DNA of 64,000 bases from Sabellastarte sp. h YS-2021 (GCA_964017235.1 OZ024936.1:31890040-31954039); one strand, 5' to 3'. Positions 22,506 to 34,695 are shown, counted from the stretch's first letter. Program-made: numbers and translations. The notes: generated by a model not told the origin, from the letters alone.

Positions 22506-24095
22506 CTTATCCCACTTTATCATTATCTCATCCACATATCAATATCACATTTCTCATATTTCAACATTTTAGACATAAAAATAACATAACTGCTGAACTA
22601 CCTATCATATCACACGAACCATGCAATGCTCTTGGAATTAATACAACTAGTTAAAGCCTAAGAAAGGCTAACACAACCATCACATTCAATATCTCCTGAA
22701 GGAGAATTGCAAAGATATTGACAAATAAGAAATGTGGTTCTCCTGTACGATTATGACATGCATTTAATTAAGAACATTTATCATAATTGGGTTTTGTTAC
22801 ATTTGGATTTCTTTGCCCCAGGCAATTTAAATAGGTGACATAACCACTTAACAAAGCCATAGTTTAAAGAAGCACGCAGGTGTGCAATCCAATTCAAAAC
22901 TGTTATCATGCATTCTATGGCGTTATCGTATGGTATATTTATCTTTCACAAGATTTATCCTGATACATAGTTTATGGTACATTAAGGTCAACTTTTATGA
23001 GACTATAACTGAACAATTGGAAAAGTGTCTCTTAAATACATAAAAAAGTTTCAGAATAAGTACCCTTGTGTTCTTGAATATGTGTCTCCAATATATATCA
23101 TAAAATTATTATGTGCCATTGTGGTCTAATAGACAATATTTCATTTTGTCAAAGTAAATAACATTTTTCAAACACAATTGATTTACAACCATTAATGGAA
23201 ACGTTAGATCTCTGTTAAGTCCTCAGTATTTTTATATCTCTCCAAAGTTTTACAAATGACTATTGATACCCCCAGTCACACTACACAAAATTTGCAAACT
23301 CAAAAAGAGTCTCTCAAGTTCATAGACAGAAGTGCATCAGTAATTACAGGAATGAGGCATTTAAAACCGCATATAAACGTAAGTATTACCGCCTATAGGG
23401 TGACTAGAGTATAAGGTTTTACCCCCAACTACAGGGGCAGTACACCCTTTCATTTGTATCATATGTTTAGGATCTTCGGGCCTATTTATTTACTGTAACC
23501 TGGACATATTATATGCCGTATACCCTTTATAAGTTATACTAATTATAGGTTAACAAGATCAGAGAATGAAATTAGGTCTAAAGGAGTGTGAAAATCTTAC
23601 GTCTGAGATCCACCATTCTATTCAAATGAGCTGTGTGAGGAGATATTTTGATATTCCTACATGTTGTGTCATGTAACACTAAGTAATCCACATTGTTGCA
23701 CACATAATTACTATACAGGGTTCATTGAAATTTCAAGCACCTCCAGGATTCCATTGTTTTTGTGGTCATTCAGCCAGGATAATATATTCATAGGTAATGG
23801 ATGACTATGCTTTGTCGGTATTCTTGCATAATTTATGGTTATAGTTTAAAGCTGTTTGGAATATATGCACCTTATAATGTATAATCGGGGACCAGATAAG
23901 ATAAAACTGCCACATTCTAAGTAAAAGATAAATAGGACATAAACTGTAGTGATTAGACAATAACGGATAGTCTAATATTATAATCAGCAATAATTTATCA
24001 GCAATTGACAACAAAAGTCGTAAAGCTCAAACTGTCACACGTGATTTGATTTTTTGCCTAATATGTCTAGTTATTTTGCTTTCTATAGGTATTAC
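22506..24095. other. Intergenic, no gene seen
   Basis: AT-rich. No frame with a recognisable product or paired splice sites. Confidence 0.45.
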
Positions 24096-24360
24096 ACTTG
24101 TGAGATCAGAGTTCAATCTCGGCCTGACCTTGAGTCAGAAAGCTGGTAGTTGCATGCCGTTGGTTGCTAGTTTACACAACAGAACCTTGAGCAACTTTGT
24201 GCAATGGCTTCCCCTGCCCTTCCAACTACTCACCACAATATCAACAGCCAGGGTCATATTGGGACAGGCCCTCAGCATTTTTACTTGTAGGGGTCGAACC
24301 TAAACAGAGGTGACAGCCTTTAAAGAACTGGCCAATTTGCCAACCACTAGACCACCAGAA
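24096..24360. mobile_element. Diverged SINE fragment with a second tRNA-like head in reverse
   Basis: 24096-24230 matches the body of the local SINE family on the plus strand (AAGCTGGTAGTTGCATGCCG, CCTGCCCTTCCAACTAC), but its A-box part is missing. 24285-24360 read on the minus strand looks like another tRNA-like head (GGTGGTCTAGTGGTTGGC, then GGTTCGACCCC). The result is a composite of two insertions. Confidence 0.6.
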
Positions 24361-27308
24361 ATACCTTTCTGTGTGGTCATTTCTGTATATATTTGATTTC
24401 CACTTCATGACCTTATCCTTATGCTTCTGAAAAGTGATGTTTTGTATGGCTACAACACGTTAAAGACGGAGTCATACTGTATAGCCACCCCCTCTTCCAC
24501 CCATCCTGTATGCAATACAGCCTTTGAGGAGGTCACAGCAGCTTTTTTTTTTAAATTGAAAAAAAAATCCTAAATAAAAATCACATTCCATGTCTTGCGT
24601 TGAATGCGTCCTACCTAAATATGAATCACACCAAATCACACCATCCCACCACCAAGACTTGAAGAAGACTAAACCAGAAGGATCCACAAGCGTCCATTCA
24701 CATTTGTACCTCATGACCCCTAGCATGGACAAAGTGTGTGACCTAGGTATTAGCACTTAGAGTTTAAAGGTAGAAATGTATTTCTGTTTTAATGGTGTCA
24801 CCAATCAGTACAATACATATCCGTTTAAAGATTTTAAAACATTATTTTTATCAGGTATCTTGATAGGTTTGATAGTTTGAGTTTTAACTTACTCTCTATT
24901 AGTGTTAATATAGTTTGCATGCTTTATATCCTTGTGGTAACAACCAAGTTTTCTCTTACTACCATAATGATTACAGAAGTTTCTATTGGTTGAACTCAGT
25001 TGATTCATGGCCATAATGATTAAATAATGGTAAGGCTTAGTAAAGTGCACTCAAATTATCATAGAATTAGTTTTGTTATGACTGAACAGTTATAAAGGCT
25101 CACTACTATATCATCCAATATGTCGAGACCTGAGTCTACATGTACATGAACAAAATGAATCAAAAATAAGAAAGTTCTAGTCATTTAAGTTGATACATTG
25201 GAAGTTATATACTGAGGAATAGCTGCCAATCCTATAAAAGTTTTAGAATTCTTAAAACAATTATTTCTCAGTATTTGTCATATTTTCATTAATACATAAA
25301 GGTAGGAATGGGTGGGTAGGAAAAATGTGTAGATAGGGAGGTTGCCAATGCAAAACAGTTACTCAGTTGCCTGATAAAAAGCCAAGTGAGAGGGAAAGTG
25401 ACAAGACACAGGTGGGGTTTATTAGTTTATTACTATATTAATACTATTAAAATATGTACATACTGTAACATTGTAAATACAATCACAGACTTAAGGCCAC
25501 CTTAACACCAGACTTTATTTCCTCCATTAACAAAAGGTGGCCTTAGTTAACGCAGGCTGTGAAGACCAAATGAAATAGGAAAACACCTTAGGCATCACGA
25601 AATGTTAACTGAGCAAGAATAAAATAAATTAAAATAAAAACTATAAAATACAAAATCAATAAAATATAAAGTAAAATAAAGTAAGCTCAGTTCAAATTCT
25701 TTTCTGGTATTCCAAAAATTCAAAGAATGCAGGCTTTTACAGTGGCCATCAATGAAATTGGACCAACTACAACGCATCAGACAAGACTGGTGCTTCCCTC
25801 ATTTCTCTCAGAGAATCAATAGGAGAAACAAGATCTCTATGGATCCTGGCATGTTAATGTATTAAATGTGTACAAAACATTGCAAACCAAAGAAATCAAT
25901 ATTCAGTTTAAAACATTTATCACTGTATCACTTGGTGTCCATTCTCCCCAATATAAACTTCATCAGTTTTATTTTAGAAACCAGAATATCAATGTTATTG
26001 TGGGATAACAGCAGATATTTACCATTATTTGAGGTGAAGACTGAGTAGTACACCATGGTTTGTTTTATGCTATTTCTGTTGTTACGTGACAAAATATTCT
26101 ATTTTTGTTAATGTGATTATAATGTTTTAAGTAGGAAAATCAGGTTGTTTCACCCGTTATGTCCTGCAGGATGTGATAATTGAATAGCACTGTATATAGA
26201 GTTATTTATTTATTTCTGTCACTACAACATCATTATAGTGTTTTACACAAATTCTGTTACAATAGTATTATAGTTCCAAGCCCCTAGGGTTTTGTTAGTA
26301 ACAATGTAACCATTTAAAAGCAGTTGACAAATTTAGTATGTAGATATGTATAACAAATATCTATTGTCAAAGAGTATATGTGTTGTATTGAATGTGGATC
26401 ACAATTGAATGTATACAATGTATACATTCAATGGGCAAATCATTGAATGTGTACATCCAATGGCCCAAGGCATGGAATGTGAGAAAAAAATTAATATAAA
26501 CTACTAATGTATAGTAAAAAAGACTTATTTCATACGATAGTAAATTTTAAAAGTAAATAACTTTAATTTATAGCATATCTATTACATGATTCATAAGAGT
26601 ACAAGGAATTTTAACACAATTCCTGGCCAGTTAGAATTAGAAACACAATTATGCAATGTTACACTACGTTCTTTTTGTGTGTGCTGATCTGTATCATCTG
26701 CCAACATAGAAAGCATAACATTTTCTTGGACTAAATTTCGACATTAATCAAACATGTGACTTTTTACACAGTTAATCGAAAATTAAGTGTCTTTTTTATA
26801 TCATAGAAAAAAGATATTTTATATTCTACCGCAAATATTTGCTATAACTGATGGTGAGAAACATTTCTTAAAATCTGCAAGATCAAGACTCAACTGTATA
26901 AAGTTCACCTTCTTGTTTTTTCCTGCAAGAAACTTTTTAACGAGAACCATTTGTTTTTCTCTTGCCTGATTTAAAATGGAAATGCATGCACGTGTGTTGA
27001 CTAATGAATAAAAATAATGACCCGACATCCAAAAGTCATTAATTTTTATAGAAAAGCAAAAGAATAGTAAAAAATAATATCGCTCCTTCATGTACACTAA
27101 CTTGTACATTTAAATATATTACGTGGACAGCCAACATAAAAAACTTCTGGCATGGCTATTGTCAATCAAGAAATCATTTGCATATCCCCGCCTACTTTCT
27201 AAATGTACTTTTCTTTTATTTTGATCAGCAATTGATAACAAGTGTTAATTATTTTTTTTAATTTTTTAAATAGCATTTCATTTTTTACGTAAGTGACATG
27301 TGAAATAA
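24361..27308. other. Intergenic, no gene seen
   Basis: No exon recognised. A weak hairpin (AAGGCCACCTT at 25493-25503 against AAGGTGGCCTT at 25534-25544) and the palindrome at 26404 are the only structures noted. Confidence 0.45.
26404..26432. repeat. Near-perfect palindrome
   Basis: ATTGAATGTATAC and its exact complement are separated by AAT (13-bp arms). Further TTGAATGT words follow at 26441-26475, so this is part of a small repeat cluster. No function is implied. Confidence 0.9.
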
Positions 27309-27771
27309 TAGAGAGGTTTAGTACCACGTTTATAAGGTCCGCAACGTTAAATAATTGCCTTAAGAGATACGTTAAGTTTGAAGGAGATACCTTTGTTAAA
27401 TAAAGGTTTAGCAATACGTCCATATGAAAGAGTGCAGGTCAACGTAGTTTCTTTGATGTGATAAAAAAGAAGCATCGTTTGTAAACAGGCCTCTCGTAAT
27501 CATATGGGAAAATATAGTGAACTGAAACCTGACCAAAACGTGGTGTACATATTTATCTGTCTATGGGTTTGCGGCATATTGATATGTATTATGTAGTTTT
27601 AAAATAAAATAGATAGGGGTGAGTGAACGTAAGGGAGGCACCCTTTACGTATAAAACGTAACCTAATAAACTCCAAAAATGCTAAAAGTCACCTGATACA
27701 CTTCTACTGCTGACGTAAATAAGTTTGCGTTTACGTTTTTCATGACCAAAACGTAACACTAAACCTCTCTA
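27309..27771 (+). mobile_element. 460-bp TA-flanked MITE, copy 2
   Basis: The ends are TAGAGAGGTTTAGTACCACG and ACACTAAACCTCTCTA. The inside shares GTCAACGTAGTTTCTTTGAT, AGATAGGGGTGAGTGAACGT and TACTGCTGACGTAAATAAGT with the other two copies. TA occurs at both outer ends. No ORF. It is the same orientation as the copy at 37.5 kb and lies about 0.5 kb upstream of the PAN gene. Confidence 0.9.
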
Positions 27772-28279
27772 ATATGCACAATCACTGTAAAAATGAAATG
27801 TTGCTTCATTGAGAAAGTCCCCAATTAAAGTGTAAAAGAAATTTGTACATTCTTATCACATTCAAAAAAACCAGACACAGAGCATCATTAGATGTATCAC
27901 GTGATGTCTCGACCATCTTGAGACATTTTAAAAAGTTGATGGTTATGTAAAACAATGTCATAGTGTAATGAGATTTCAACACAGCAGCTTTTACATTGGA
28001 ATATTTTTTTCAGTCTTAAATAAAAATGTAAACATTCAGTGAGTAGGAGTTTGTTTGTGAAAACATCAGCTAATATGCGAAAGGCTGACTAGGACATAAA
28101 ATTAAAGGTTTCAAATCTTACAGAGACCATTCAAATATTACTTAAAATTGACATTTAAAATAAAAGTTCATTAGATATATTTATTTTATAATACCAAGCG
28201 AGATAGATGAAACTCTGATGTCAAACATTTGACACCAAGTTATTTTCAAGGAAATATATGTATCCAAAATTACATCAAA
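27772..28279. other. 5' flank of the PAN-domain gene
   Basis: AT-rich DNA before the first coding exon, so a promoter is expected here or further up. A TATA-type word cannot be singled out from the AT-rich background. Confidence 0.35.
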
Positions 28280-28436
28280 ATGTACAATTGGAGTTGCATT
28301 TTCTGGATATTAAGTTTTCCGGTAGCCTCTTCCTTCGATCTGGCTGATAATGTACTGGATGAACTTACAGCTTACAGTTCTGGAGATCAGAGCAACCGAA
28401 TGGAGGAGAGTTCCAGTGAATATTGGAATCTGATCA
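28280..28436 (+). CDS. Secreted PAN/apple-like protein, exon 1 (signal peptide)
   Basis: First coding exon of a six-exon gene with exons at 28280-28436, 31138-31428, 32799-32879, 33198-33425, 34738-34835 and 36044-36277. They sum to 1089 nt, or 362 residues plus stop. The ATG has A at -3 (TCAAAATGT). Residues 1-19 form a signal peptide (MYNWSCIFWILSFPVASS), so the product should be secreted. The mature N-terminus is acidic and Ser-rich (FDLADNVLDELTAYSSGDQS). The exon ends in phase 1 at the donor ATCA|GTAAGT. The protein has the look of an extracellular matrix, shell or mucus protein; that role is inference. No name was recognised. Confidence is high for exons 4-6 and good for 1-3, because every junction keeps frame. 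Confidence 0.72.
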
Positions 28437-30629
28437 GTAAGTTATAGAATTTAGATGTCGTTGTGAATGTTTTATGAAAGACACTGAGGTTCTAAAATAA
28501 TGTATTTTGAAATCTATTGAACCTGTCGATGGTGTCAATCAAACTTACTACTTCCTGTGAAAGAGTGTACTAACATCCAATAAAACAGCAGCATTTCTGA
28601 ACGAAAGGGGAAAAAACATTAATACCCGTTTAGGTGATTCAAGCTCCGCCCACGTGTGCAGTAACTATCAGTACTGACTGAAAACCCTACCAGAAAACTG
28701 AAAAAAGTAAATAATTTGACATGATGTCATTCGTACCAAATCTGATTTTTTTTTTACAAATGGGGTTGATTACCAAAGTATTTCAAATATGCTCCAAACT
28801 TACTATGTTTTTGTTTCATTTTCCTACTTTAAATAAGTAATTTAACATACAAATTTATAACCTGCTGGAATTATTACATAAAGTAATTACATAAAGAATT
28901 CCATGTTGAGTGTGAAAATTTCTGCATAAAGTCTTATTTAGTTTTTGTAAAGGTTAAAAAAGGTTCAATAGGAAACAGGTGATTTTGTGAGCAAGGAGCT
29001 ATAAGATGTTAATTATCTTGCATATTTATCCTTTATCCTTTTACTCCATTTAATAATTTGTCATACTTGTCATACATTGTGAGAACTAAACTATGGAAAT
29101 TTAGTGAGGGGATGATGTAAATGGGATGATCAATGATATGGCTAGTCCAGTAGAGCAGACAGAAAGCACAAATAAAACTCAATGATAATATTACGCAGTG
29201 GAAAAAATGAATGATAAAATGAATATCACATCCTAAAAACAGGTTCACTAAAGGGTTTCACAAAAATATTACCTGAAATAAAACTAAGTAAATTCCCCCA
29301 CCCTTATAAAACTTGTACTTAACACAAGGTATTTAATTAAATGCAATTGAGGACAAAAATCTCAATGTACTAGACATATCTTATATTTTAGAGAAGAATA
29401 TCGGATTTGAGACTTTATAAGTTGATTCCTGTTCACAGATTTTACATAATGTTCTTTAGATGGTATAAACATACCAGGTAATTTTTATGTGGTTATCAAG
29501 ATCTGTTCAGGGTAAAGTCAAACTGTACGTTTCTCTTGACACCTCATGTGATTCGCTGTTAAAAGTTGTATTTTTGTAATTTACTTAGAATGAAAATAAA
29601 ACTTAAAACTTTAAATTAAAATCACCAAAAATAACATCTGAGATATATTACTGCATATTTTTCTAAATGGTGTTCTATCCGTGATAACTTGAGTTGAGGG
29701 TAATTCTTTTTAAATACTATTCTTATGGTTGTCTGATGATGCATCACAAAACATATAATTTGTAATATCTTTTCTACAGTGAAGTAGATAAAAACTGGCC
29801 TCACTAGACCTCCTTCACTGACATTATAAAACTACAAAACCACACTACATTGGTGGTAAAATGTGTAAACATGACTAGAATGAAAGAAAGTGAAGTAACA
29901 TTTGCAACTTGCATATCCTTTGTCAGAAAGAAAAAATAGACAATTAAAAAGCATGCTGGGGGTTAATATAATGTATCTGAGCTCCAATACAATACACCTA
30001 GATTCACCAAACAATTCAAGTAAGTCTTGGGGCTTAAGTCCATGCTTGTTTCTGGTTTTTGAATTCATAAAAAATGGACTAAGGGCTTTAAGCCTAAATT
30101 TTGAGCCTGACACAAAGTGCACATAACTCTACCAAAATAATCCAAATGTTTAAGCATTGCACCCATATCTACGTCATTATTGGCCAAAGGTAAATATAAA
30201 CCAAAATAATTAAGACGATTAGCGAATCCTGTTTTATTAAAATAACCCAATGGAAAATCAATCATTTTGTAATAAAGTCTTTGGGCGTTAATATTTGGAC
30301 ATGGTTGCACACACTTATTATGTTTTGGCGATATATAAAATTTATCATTGAATATGTAAGACTTTTGTAAGACACAAAGTACTTGAGATGTTCTGTGTTG
30401 ACTTAAACTATAACCAAAGAAATAACGCCAATCATTTTTGTTTTAATTTTTAGGAAGGTAATTTTATTGATCTTTAGAAGTTACAGCTCACAGAAGATTT
30501 TCAACGTGCTTTTAAATTTTCAAAACTGTAATTTAATTAAGGGGTTTAATGGAATAAACATGAGCCCAGATCAAGAACTGCTCAAAGGAACAGCTTTACT
30601 GAAGCATTAATGTGTAACTGAGTTATCAG
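28437..30629. other. Intron 1 of the PAN-domain gene (first part)
   Basis: No coding features. At 29985-30115 there are CTTAAGTCC/GGACTAAGGGCTTTAAGCC words facing each other, probably a fragment of the same foldback type seen at 10.8 kb. Confidence 0.5.
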
Positions 30630-31102
30630 AGGGTTCTAATTCTAATTCTAATTGGACTTTTATAGCGCTTAATCTCCCCAAACAAGAGGACTCTAAGGCG
30701 CAACAAAACAAAAAGCAGTCAACAAAATTCTGTGTCCAGGGACATAACAGGGGTCGAACACCACGGAGAACGCCAGGGGGATGATTCAGGCTAGGGTGGA
30801 TATGCTTTGGTGTACAGGTAGGTTTTAAGCTGTTTTCTGAAGGAGGCCAGGGATGGAGAGGCACGAATCACATCAGGGAGAGTATTCCACACAGTAGGAG
30901 CATCAAACGCAAAACTATTACCAAACTGTTTGACAGATTTATGAACAGAGGGGCAGAACTTTGGAATAACTAGGAAATTACCACCACTTTGACTGCGCCT
31001 GGTACTATAAGAACTGCTGTAGGAAGAAAGATGTGGTGAAAAATACCTGGGAAAACCTGTGTGAAGATACTTATAAACAAGTGTGACTGTCTTGAACACA
31101 GG
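30630..31102 (-). mobile_element. 5'-truncated CR1-like LINE tail
   Basis: The minus-strand frame from 31099 to 30791 encodes the very end of a LINE RT protein: SQSGGNFLVIPKF, QFGNSFAFDAPTVWN, SLASFRKQLKTYLYTKAYP. This is the typical ending of CR1/L2-related elements. It is followed by a 3' untranslated part (GATTAAGCGCTATAAAAG) and a short ATTAG repeat at 30633-30655. It sits in intron 1, antisense to the gene, and ends about 35 bp before exon 2. Confidence 0.85.
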
Positions 31103-31137
31103 GTGCAGTTATAGAGTCATACCTTTCTTTATTACAG

Positions 31138-31428
31138 CCAATTTACTTCTTGAACTGGCCTCTACTATCGGTGTTGTCTCTGATGTTAGTGGTCCAAGCC
31201 AGCTGGAAACCAGTTCTAGCCAGATTGGAACCGGTTACAACCATATGGATGCTGCTGCTCGCATGCTTCAGTCTGGTTATAGTTCTGATAATGATGGTTA
31301 TCATGACCATATGCCTGTACAGCCATATGATGGATATGGATACCAACAGCAACAGACAGACATGGAGGGCTATGGTATGAGTGGGTACATGCAGTCACAG
31401 CAGACAGGATACAGCATGCAAGATCAGA
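31138..31428 (+). CDS. PAN/apple-like protein, exon 2 (Gly/Tyr/Gln-rich)
   Basis: Acceptor TTTATTACAG ends at 31137 and donor CAGA|GTAAGA begins at 31429. Both are phase 1, giving residues 53-149. The exon encodes a low-complexity segment: Ser/Val-rich first, then GY-, Q- and M-rich (GYNHMDAAARML, QPYDGYGYQQQQ, GYGMSGYMQSQQTGYS). Such tyrosine/glycine/glutamine-rich tracts are common in adhesive and biomineral matrix proteins and have no fixed fold. Confidence 0.68.
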
Positions 31429-31674
31429 GTAAGATTTAATTAATATGTTTAACACTTAGTCCTGTTTAACAGTTCAGGAGATATTGAGATGTCTACACAT
31501 TTATTGTTCTAACTCTATGTGGAAGACTTTTTTAGTTCTAGTGAACCTTGTTCTTTGAGCAATCACTTTTTTTTTTCATTTTTAGCACAGTCTAGCAAGG
31601 CTCACGCTTCTAGAGATCACTTTTTTCCGTTTTTATTTTTGGTGTCTGGACTTTCATGAATTGTCAAGGAGCAT

Positions 31675-31830
31675 GATGATTATCTGTCTGTTCACTGAAG
31701 TCAAGTGGCAATGGGTTACGTTAGTACTGGGATGGGTGACTGCTTCAGTGCATTGCTCGCGTCTCTGATGGCTTTGCACTGACACTAGGCCAAACCCCTT
31801 TCAGCCTTGTTTTTTATCATCGAAATTCCA
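31675..31830 (+). repeat. 5S rRNA-like SINE fragment, copy 1
   Basis: CACTGAAGTCAAGTGGCAAT then GTTAGTACTGGGATGGGTGA corresponds to the internal promoter part of 5S rRNA (GAAGTTAAGCA...GTTAGTACTTGGATGGGTGA). It is followed by a non-5S tail (TTCAGTGCATTGCTCGCGTC). This suggests a SINE3-type element, with a 5S-derived head, rather than a gene. Confidence 0.65.
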
Positions 31831-31834
31831 CGGG

Positions 31835-32065
31835 AATTGGCGAACCCATCTCAACACTGAAGTTAAGCAGCATTGGGCTAAGTTAGTACTTAGATGGGTG
31901 ACTGTCTGAGCTTTAGGCTAGATGTGGAATGGATCTGACTTGGAATTTTTTTTTCGTCACCAGACTTTCATAAATTCTAGTGCCCTTCTCTTGTCTCTGT
32001 TGGCTTTGCAGCTCACGCCTGTAAACCAAAACACTTTACGGCCTTGTTTTATTTCTGAAGGTCTC
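31835..32065 (+). repeat. 5S rRNA-like SINE fragment, copy 2
   Basis: Better match to 5S rRNA: CTGAAGTTAAGCAGCATTGG, GTTAGTACTTAGATGGGTGA. The 5S 5' half is missing. A tail like that of copy 1 follows (TCTCTGTTGGCTTTGCAG, then TTTACGGCCTTG near 32040). It lies about 110 bp downstream of copy 1 in the same orientation. Confidence 0.7.
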
Positions 32066-32621
32066 AAATGCTTATCAGAAGCCATAATAGGTGAAACTGT
32101 TCAACATTTCAACCGTGACTGTATGTTTATTAACCCCAAATTCTACCAGCCGAAAGATATTACCTAACTTGTAAGCTTTACTGCGTTTTAAGTTAAAAGA
32201 TGACAGATCAAGGAATAAGGGTAAATATATGAATGTGTTGGATTTGTGATTTTGGGTTCAGTTAAAAAGGAACAAGCACAAATTGTGATTCCCGTATCTC
32301 CCATATAAGATTCAGGCCATAATAAGTTAGCCTTGTATACAATTATACAATTTCAGAATCAATATACAATTTTTTTTTACTTTTTTCATCTCTTGAATTT
32401 AAAATAAATCCAACTGCTTTTTATAACTGACTGAGAGTTCTTAAATAACTGATGCAGTTTTCAAATTTGTCACAATTTTTTTGACTTGTTTGTTTTTGCT
32501 GCTGTATTTGCAACAAGTAATTGTACAATGTGGACAGGTTGGGAATGATTGAAATTCATAAAAAAATCGCCTTTAGACATATGGTATTTTGAAAATCCAC
32601 ATCGACATTTAGCCAAATTCA

Positions 32622-32659
32622 CCCCCCCCCCCCCCCCCCCAAAAAAAAAAAAAAAAAAA
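32622..32659. repeat. Homopolymer block C19-A19
   Basis: Nineteen C followed at once by nineteen A. It could be an assembly-sensitive site. It lies in intron 2, about 140 bp before exon 3. Confidence 0.95.
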
Positions 32660-32798
32660 CTTAAGTTCTGGGGGTAAGTCTCAAGTGAAGACTTTTTTAA
32701 AACATAAGAACTTTTGGCCAAACTTTGAGCCTGATCAAAACGGACTTAAAGCTTCCACTATAATTCTAATACATGTACTTATGCATTGTCACTTTCAG

Positions 32799-32879
32799 AG
32801 ATCAAGAAGAAAGGCTACAAAGAAAAGCCCAAGAAGGTGTTTGTTCCTGTGGTGATCAGAAAGAAGAAAAAGAAGAAAA
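32799..32879 (+). CDS. PAN/apple-like protein, exon 3 (lysine-rich linker)
   Basis: Acceptor CACTTTCAG ends at 32798; donor AAAA|GTAATT begins at 32880, the weakest of the set. The exon is phase 1 in and out, 81 nt (residues 150-176). It encodes KIKKKGYKEKPKKVFVPVVI followed by a run of Arg/Lys. The cluster could be a proprotein-convertase cleavage site or a polyanion-binding patch between the disordered N-half and the PAN domains; both ideas are inference. Confidence 0.62.
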
Positions 32880-33197
32880 GTAATTTATTAATTGCAAACA
32901 TTAAAACACACAGACTTCAGTTGTGAATACAAGCTCTGGGCTACTAGTTATTTTCTTATATTAACTATACCTCTTTACAACTGTGCCAGTTGTTAACTTT
33001 ACTAGTCATTAACTATACCACTTAATAACTGTATCGGTTAATAACTTTACATGTTTAATTACTTGCAACAGTTTCCTGATGAGCTGAATGTTTCTTATTA
33101 ACGATAACCTATGAGTATCACTTCATCTGAACTACTCAAATTTATTTTGGAAAGTAAAACCCAAATTTCACTCTGTTTTCTATTGCTGTATATACAG

Positions 33198-33425
33198 TGA
33201 AGACAATAGCTGTTTACAAAGGATTTTACATTCCTGGAGGAAGCCAAGTGTTTGGGAAGTTCAAGAAACTCGCCGACTGTAAGAAATCCTGTGCCATGTC
33301 ACCAACCTGCTTCACAGGCGATTACAATCCTTGGCTTAAGAAATGTTACCATCACAACAACATCACTGCTTGTGCTAGCAAAAGAACTCATCCCAAACTG
33401 GTCCACTTTGCAAAAATACCATGTG
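33198..33425 (+). CDS. PAN/apple-like protein, exon 4 (first PAN-like domain)
   Basis: Acceptor TATATACAG ends at 33197 and donor TGTG|GTAAGT begins at 33426, phase 1 both sides, so the domain is a symmetrical module (residues 177-252). Six cysteines are spaced C-x3-C-x5-C-x11-C-x8-C-x16-C. Key pieces are GGSQVFGKFKKLADCKKSC and CFTGDYNPWLKKCYHH. The C-F-x2-D-Y...K-C-Y-x-H core recurs in the second domain. The pattern fits PAN/apple domains, which bind proteins or carbohydrates outside the cell. Confidence 0.82.
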
Positions 33426-33513
33426 GTAAGTGCACAAGTACTTTTGTCATTTGAAAATACACGCACACCTTAATTTCGTGAAAGTGCTTTAGTCTGGTTC
33501 TGTATGCACAAAT

Positions 33514-33608
33514 GGGATCAAAATCAAGTTGAGCTAAAAATCAGCTCAAGTTTAGTATAAACAGCTGTAAATTTGAGCTGATTTTTGGCTCAACTTGAGC
33601 TTGATCCC
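33514..33608. repeat. 41-bp-arm hairpin in intron 4
   Basis: Left arm GGGATCAAAATCAAGTTGAG... (33514-33554) and right arm ending CTCAACTTGAGCTTGATCCC (33568-33608) pair with about four mismatches around a 13-base loop. The words AGCTCAA/TTGAGCT also repeat inside each arm. It may be a small MITE remnant, and in the pre-mRNA it would fold. Confidence 0.85.
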
Positions 33609-33750
33609 TTTTGAGAATACCAACCCTGGGCCCAGACTCCAATCTGAAATGAAACCAGTAAATCAAGTCTTTCATGATATCTGTGTTAGAATTTTACCAA
33701 GTCTTTGTGTATTTGGTGTAATATATGGGTACTGTATGACCTTTGGAAGA

Positions 33751-33980
33751 TTTATTTATTTGGGGTTTTACGTCGCTTTCAACACTGTACAGGTCATATC
33801 ACGACGGGTAGTTGGAAGGGCAGAGGAAATCAGTACATACAGTTTGTTAGGGTTCTGTACTGTAAACTGCTGACCAACGACAAGCAACTACCAGCTTTCC
33901 CACTTAAGGCCCTGACAGGGATCGAACCCCGGCCTCAGAGGTGGGAGGCGAGAGTGTTACCACTCTGCCACCGTGGCCCC
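33751..33980 (-). mobile_element. tRNA-derived SINE, copy 4, in intron 4
   Basis: Full-length reverse-oriented member of the local family, with the head at the high end (CACTCTGCCACCGTGGCCCC). TGACCTTTGGAAGA flanks it at 33737-33750 and 33981-33994. Confidence 0.95.
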
Positions 33981-34484
33981 TGACCTTTGGAAGAAACAGT
34001 CAGTCCTGATTTGTATTTAAGAAACTGTCAACCTTATTCCAAAATACTTGAGGTATAATGAACTCTTGCAAAGATCAAGTTGAAATTAAACTGCTCAGGT
34101 TTATTATTGATAACAACCCAAAGACGTGGAGCAAGTCTATATCAGTGTAGACCTTGTGCATAATCCTTTCATTCTAGCAACCATACATCAGAGCATTATG
34201 ATTTCATAAGTGATTTGAATTAATTCAGATCCTGACAAATATCTATTAGTATTGGTGAAAATGGGAAAATTAATAATATTCTTGTCTAGATACTCGACAT
34301 TTGTACATTGTTTATGTGCAGACAAAAAGCCACAGACATTTTTTAAGACCAGTGGTAAGTCTACCAGCACTGTCCAAAAAGAAAGAAACTGCCTCACATT
34401 CTTACATTTAATGTGAGCCAACAGAAAGTCTGTGACCTTCAGAAAATGCCATCTCAGATCATAGTTTTCGCTTGAAACCTGTTA

Positions 34485-34695
34485 GACCTCCTCTACCACC
34501 TCTGAGATCGGAGTTCGAATCCTAGCCCGACCTCAATGGGAAAGCTGGTAGTTGCTTGCCGTTGGTCGGCAGTTTACAGTACAGAACCTTGACCAACTGT
34601 ATGCACTGATTTCCTCTGCCCACAAAACTACCTGTCGTGACATGACATATACAATGTGTTGAAAGCGACGTTAAAACCCAAATAAATAAAATAAA
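34485..34695 (+). mobile_element. tRNA-derived SINE, copy 5, 5'-truncated, in intron 4
   Basis: It lacks the A-box part of the head but keeps the B-box region (GGAGTTCGAATCC), the body and an AAATAAATAAAATAAA tail. TGAAACCTGTTA flanks it at 34473-34484 and 34696-34707, so the truncation happened at insertion. The tail ends some 40 bp before exon 5. Confidence 0.93.

Larger units (their letters stand above)
31429..32798. other. Intron 2 with 5S-like repeats
   Basis: Starts GTAAGA and ends TTTCAG. It holds two 5S rRNA-like repeats (entered separately) and a homopolymer block. A frame at 31922-32167 lies within the repeat tail and is not an exon. Confidence 0.6.

Noticed and set aside
26404..26432. 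Palindrome as a specific regulatory site
   Set aside because: It lies within a patch of related TTGAATGT words and no gene is nearby, so a repeat origin is simpler.
31922..32167. 81-residue ORF in intron 2
   Set aside because: It falls in the tail of the 5S-like repeat and lacks splice signals.
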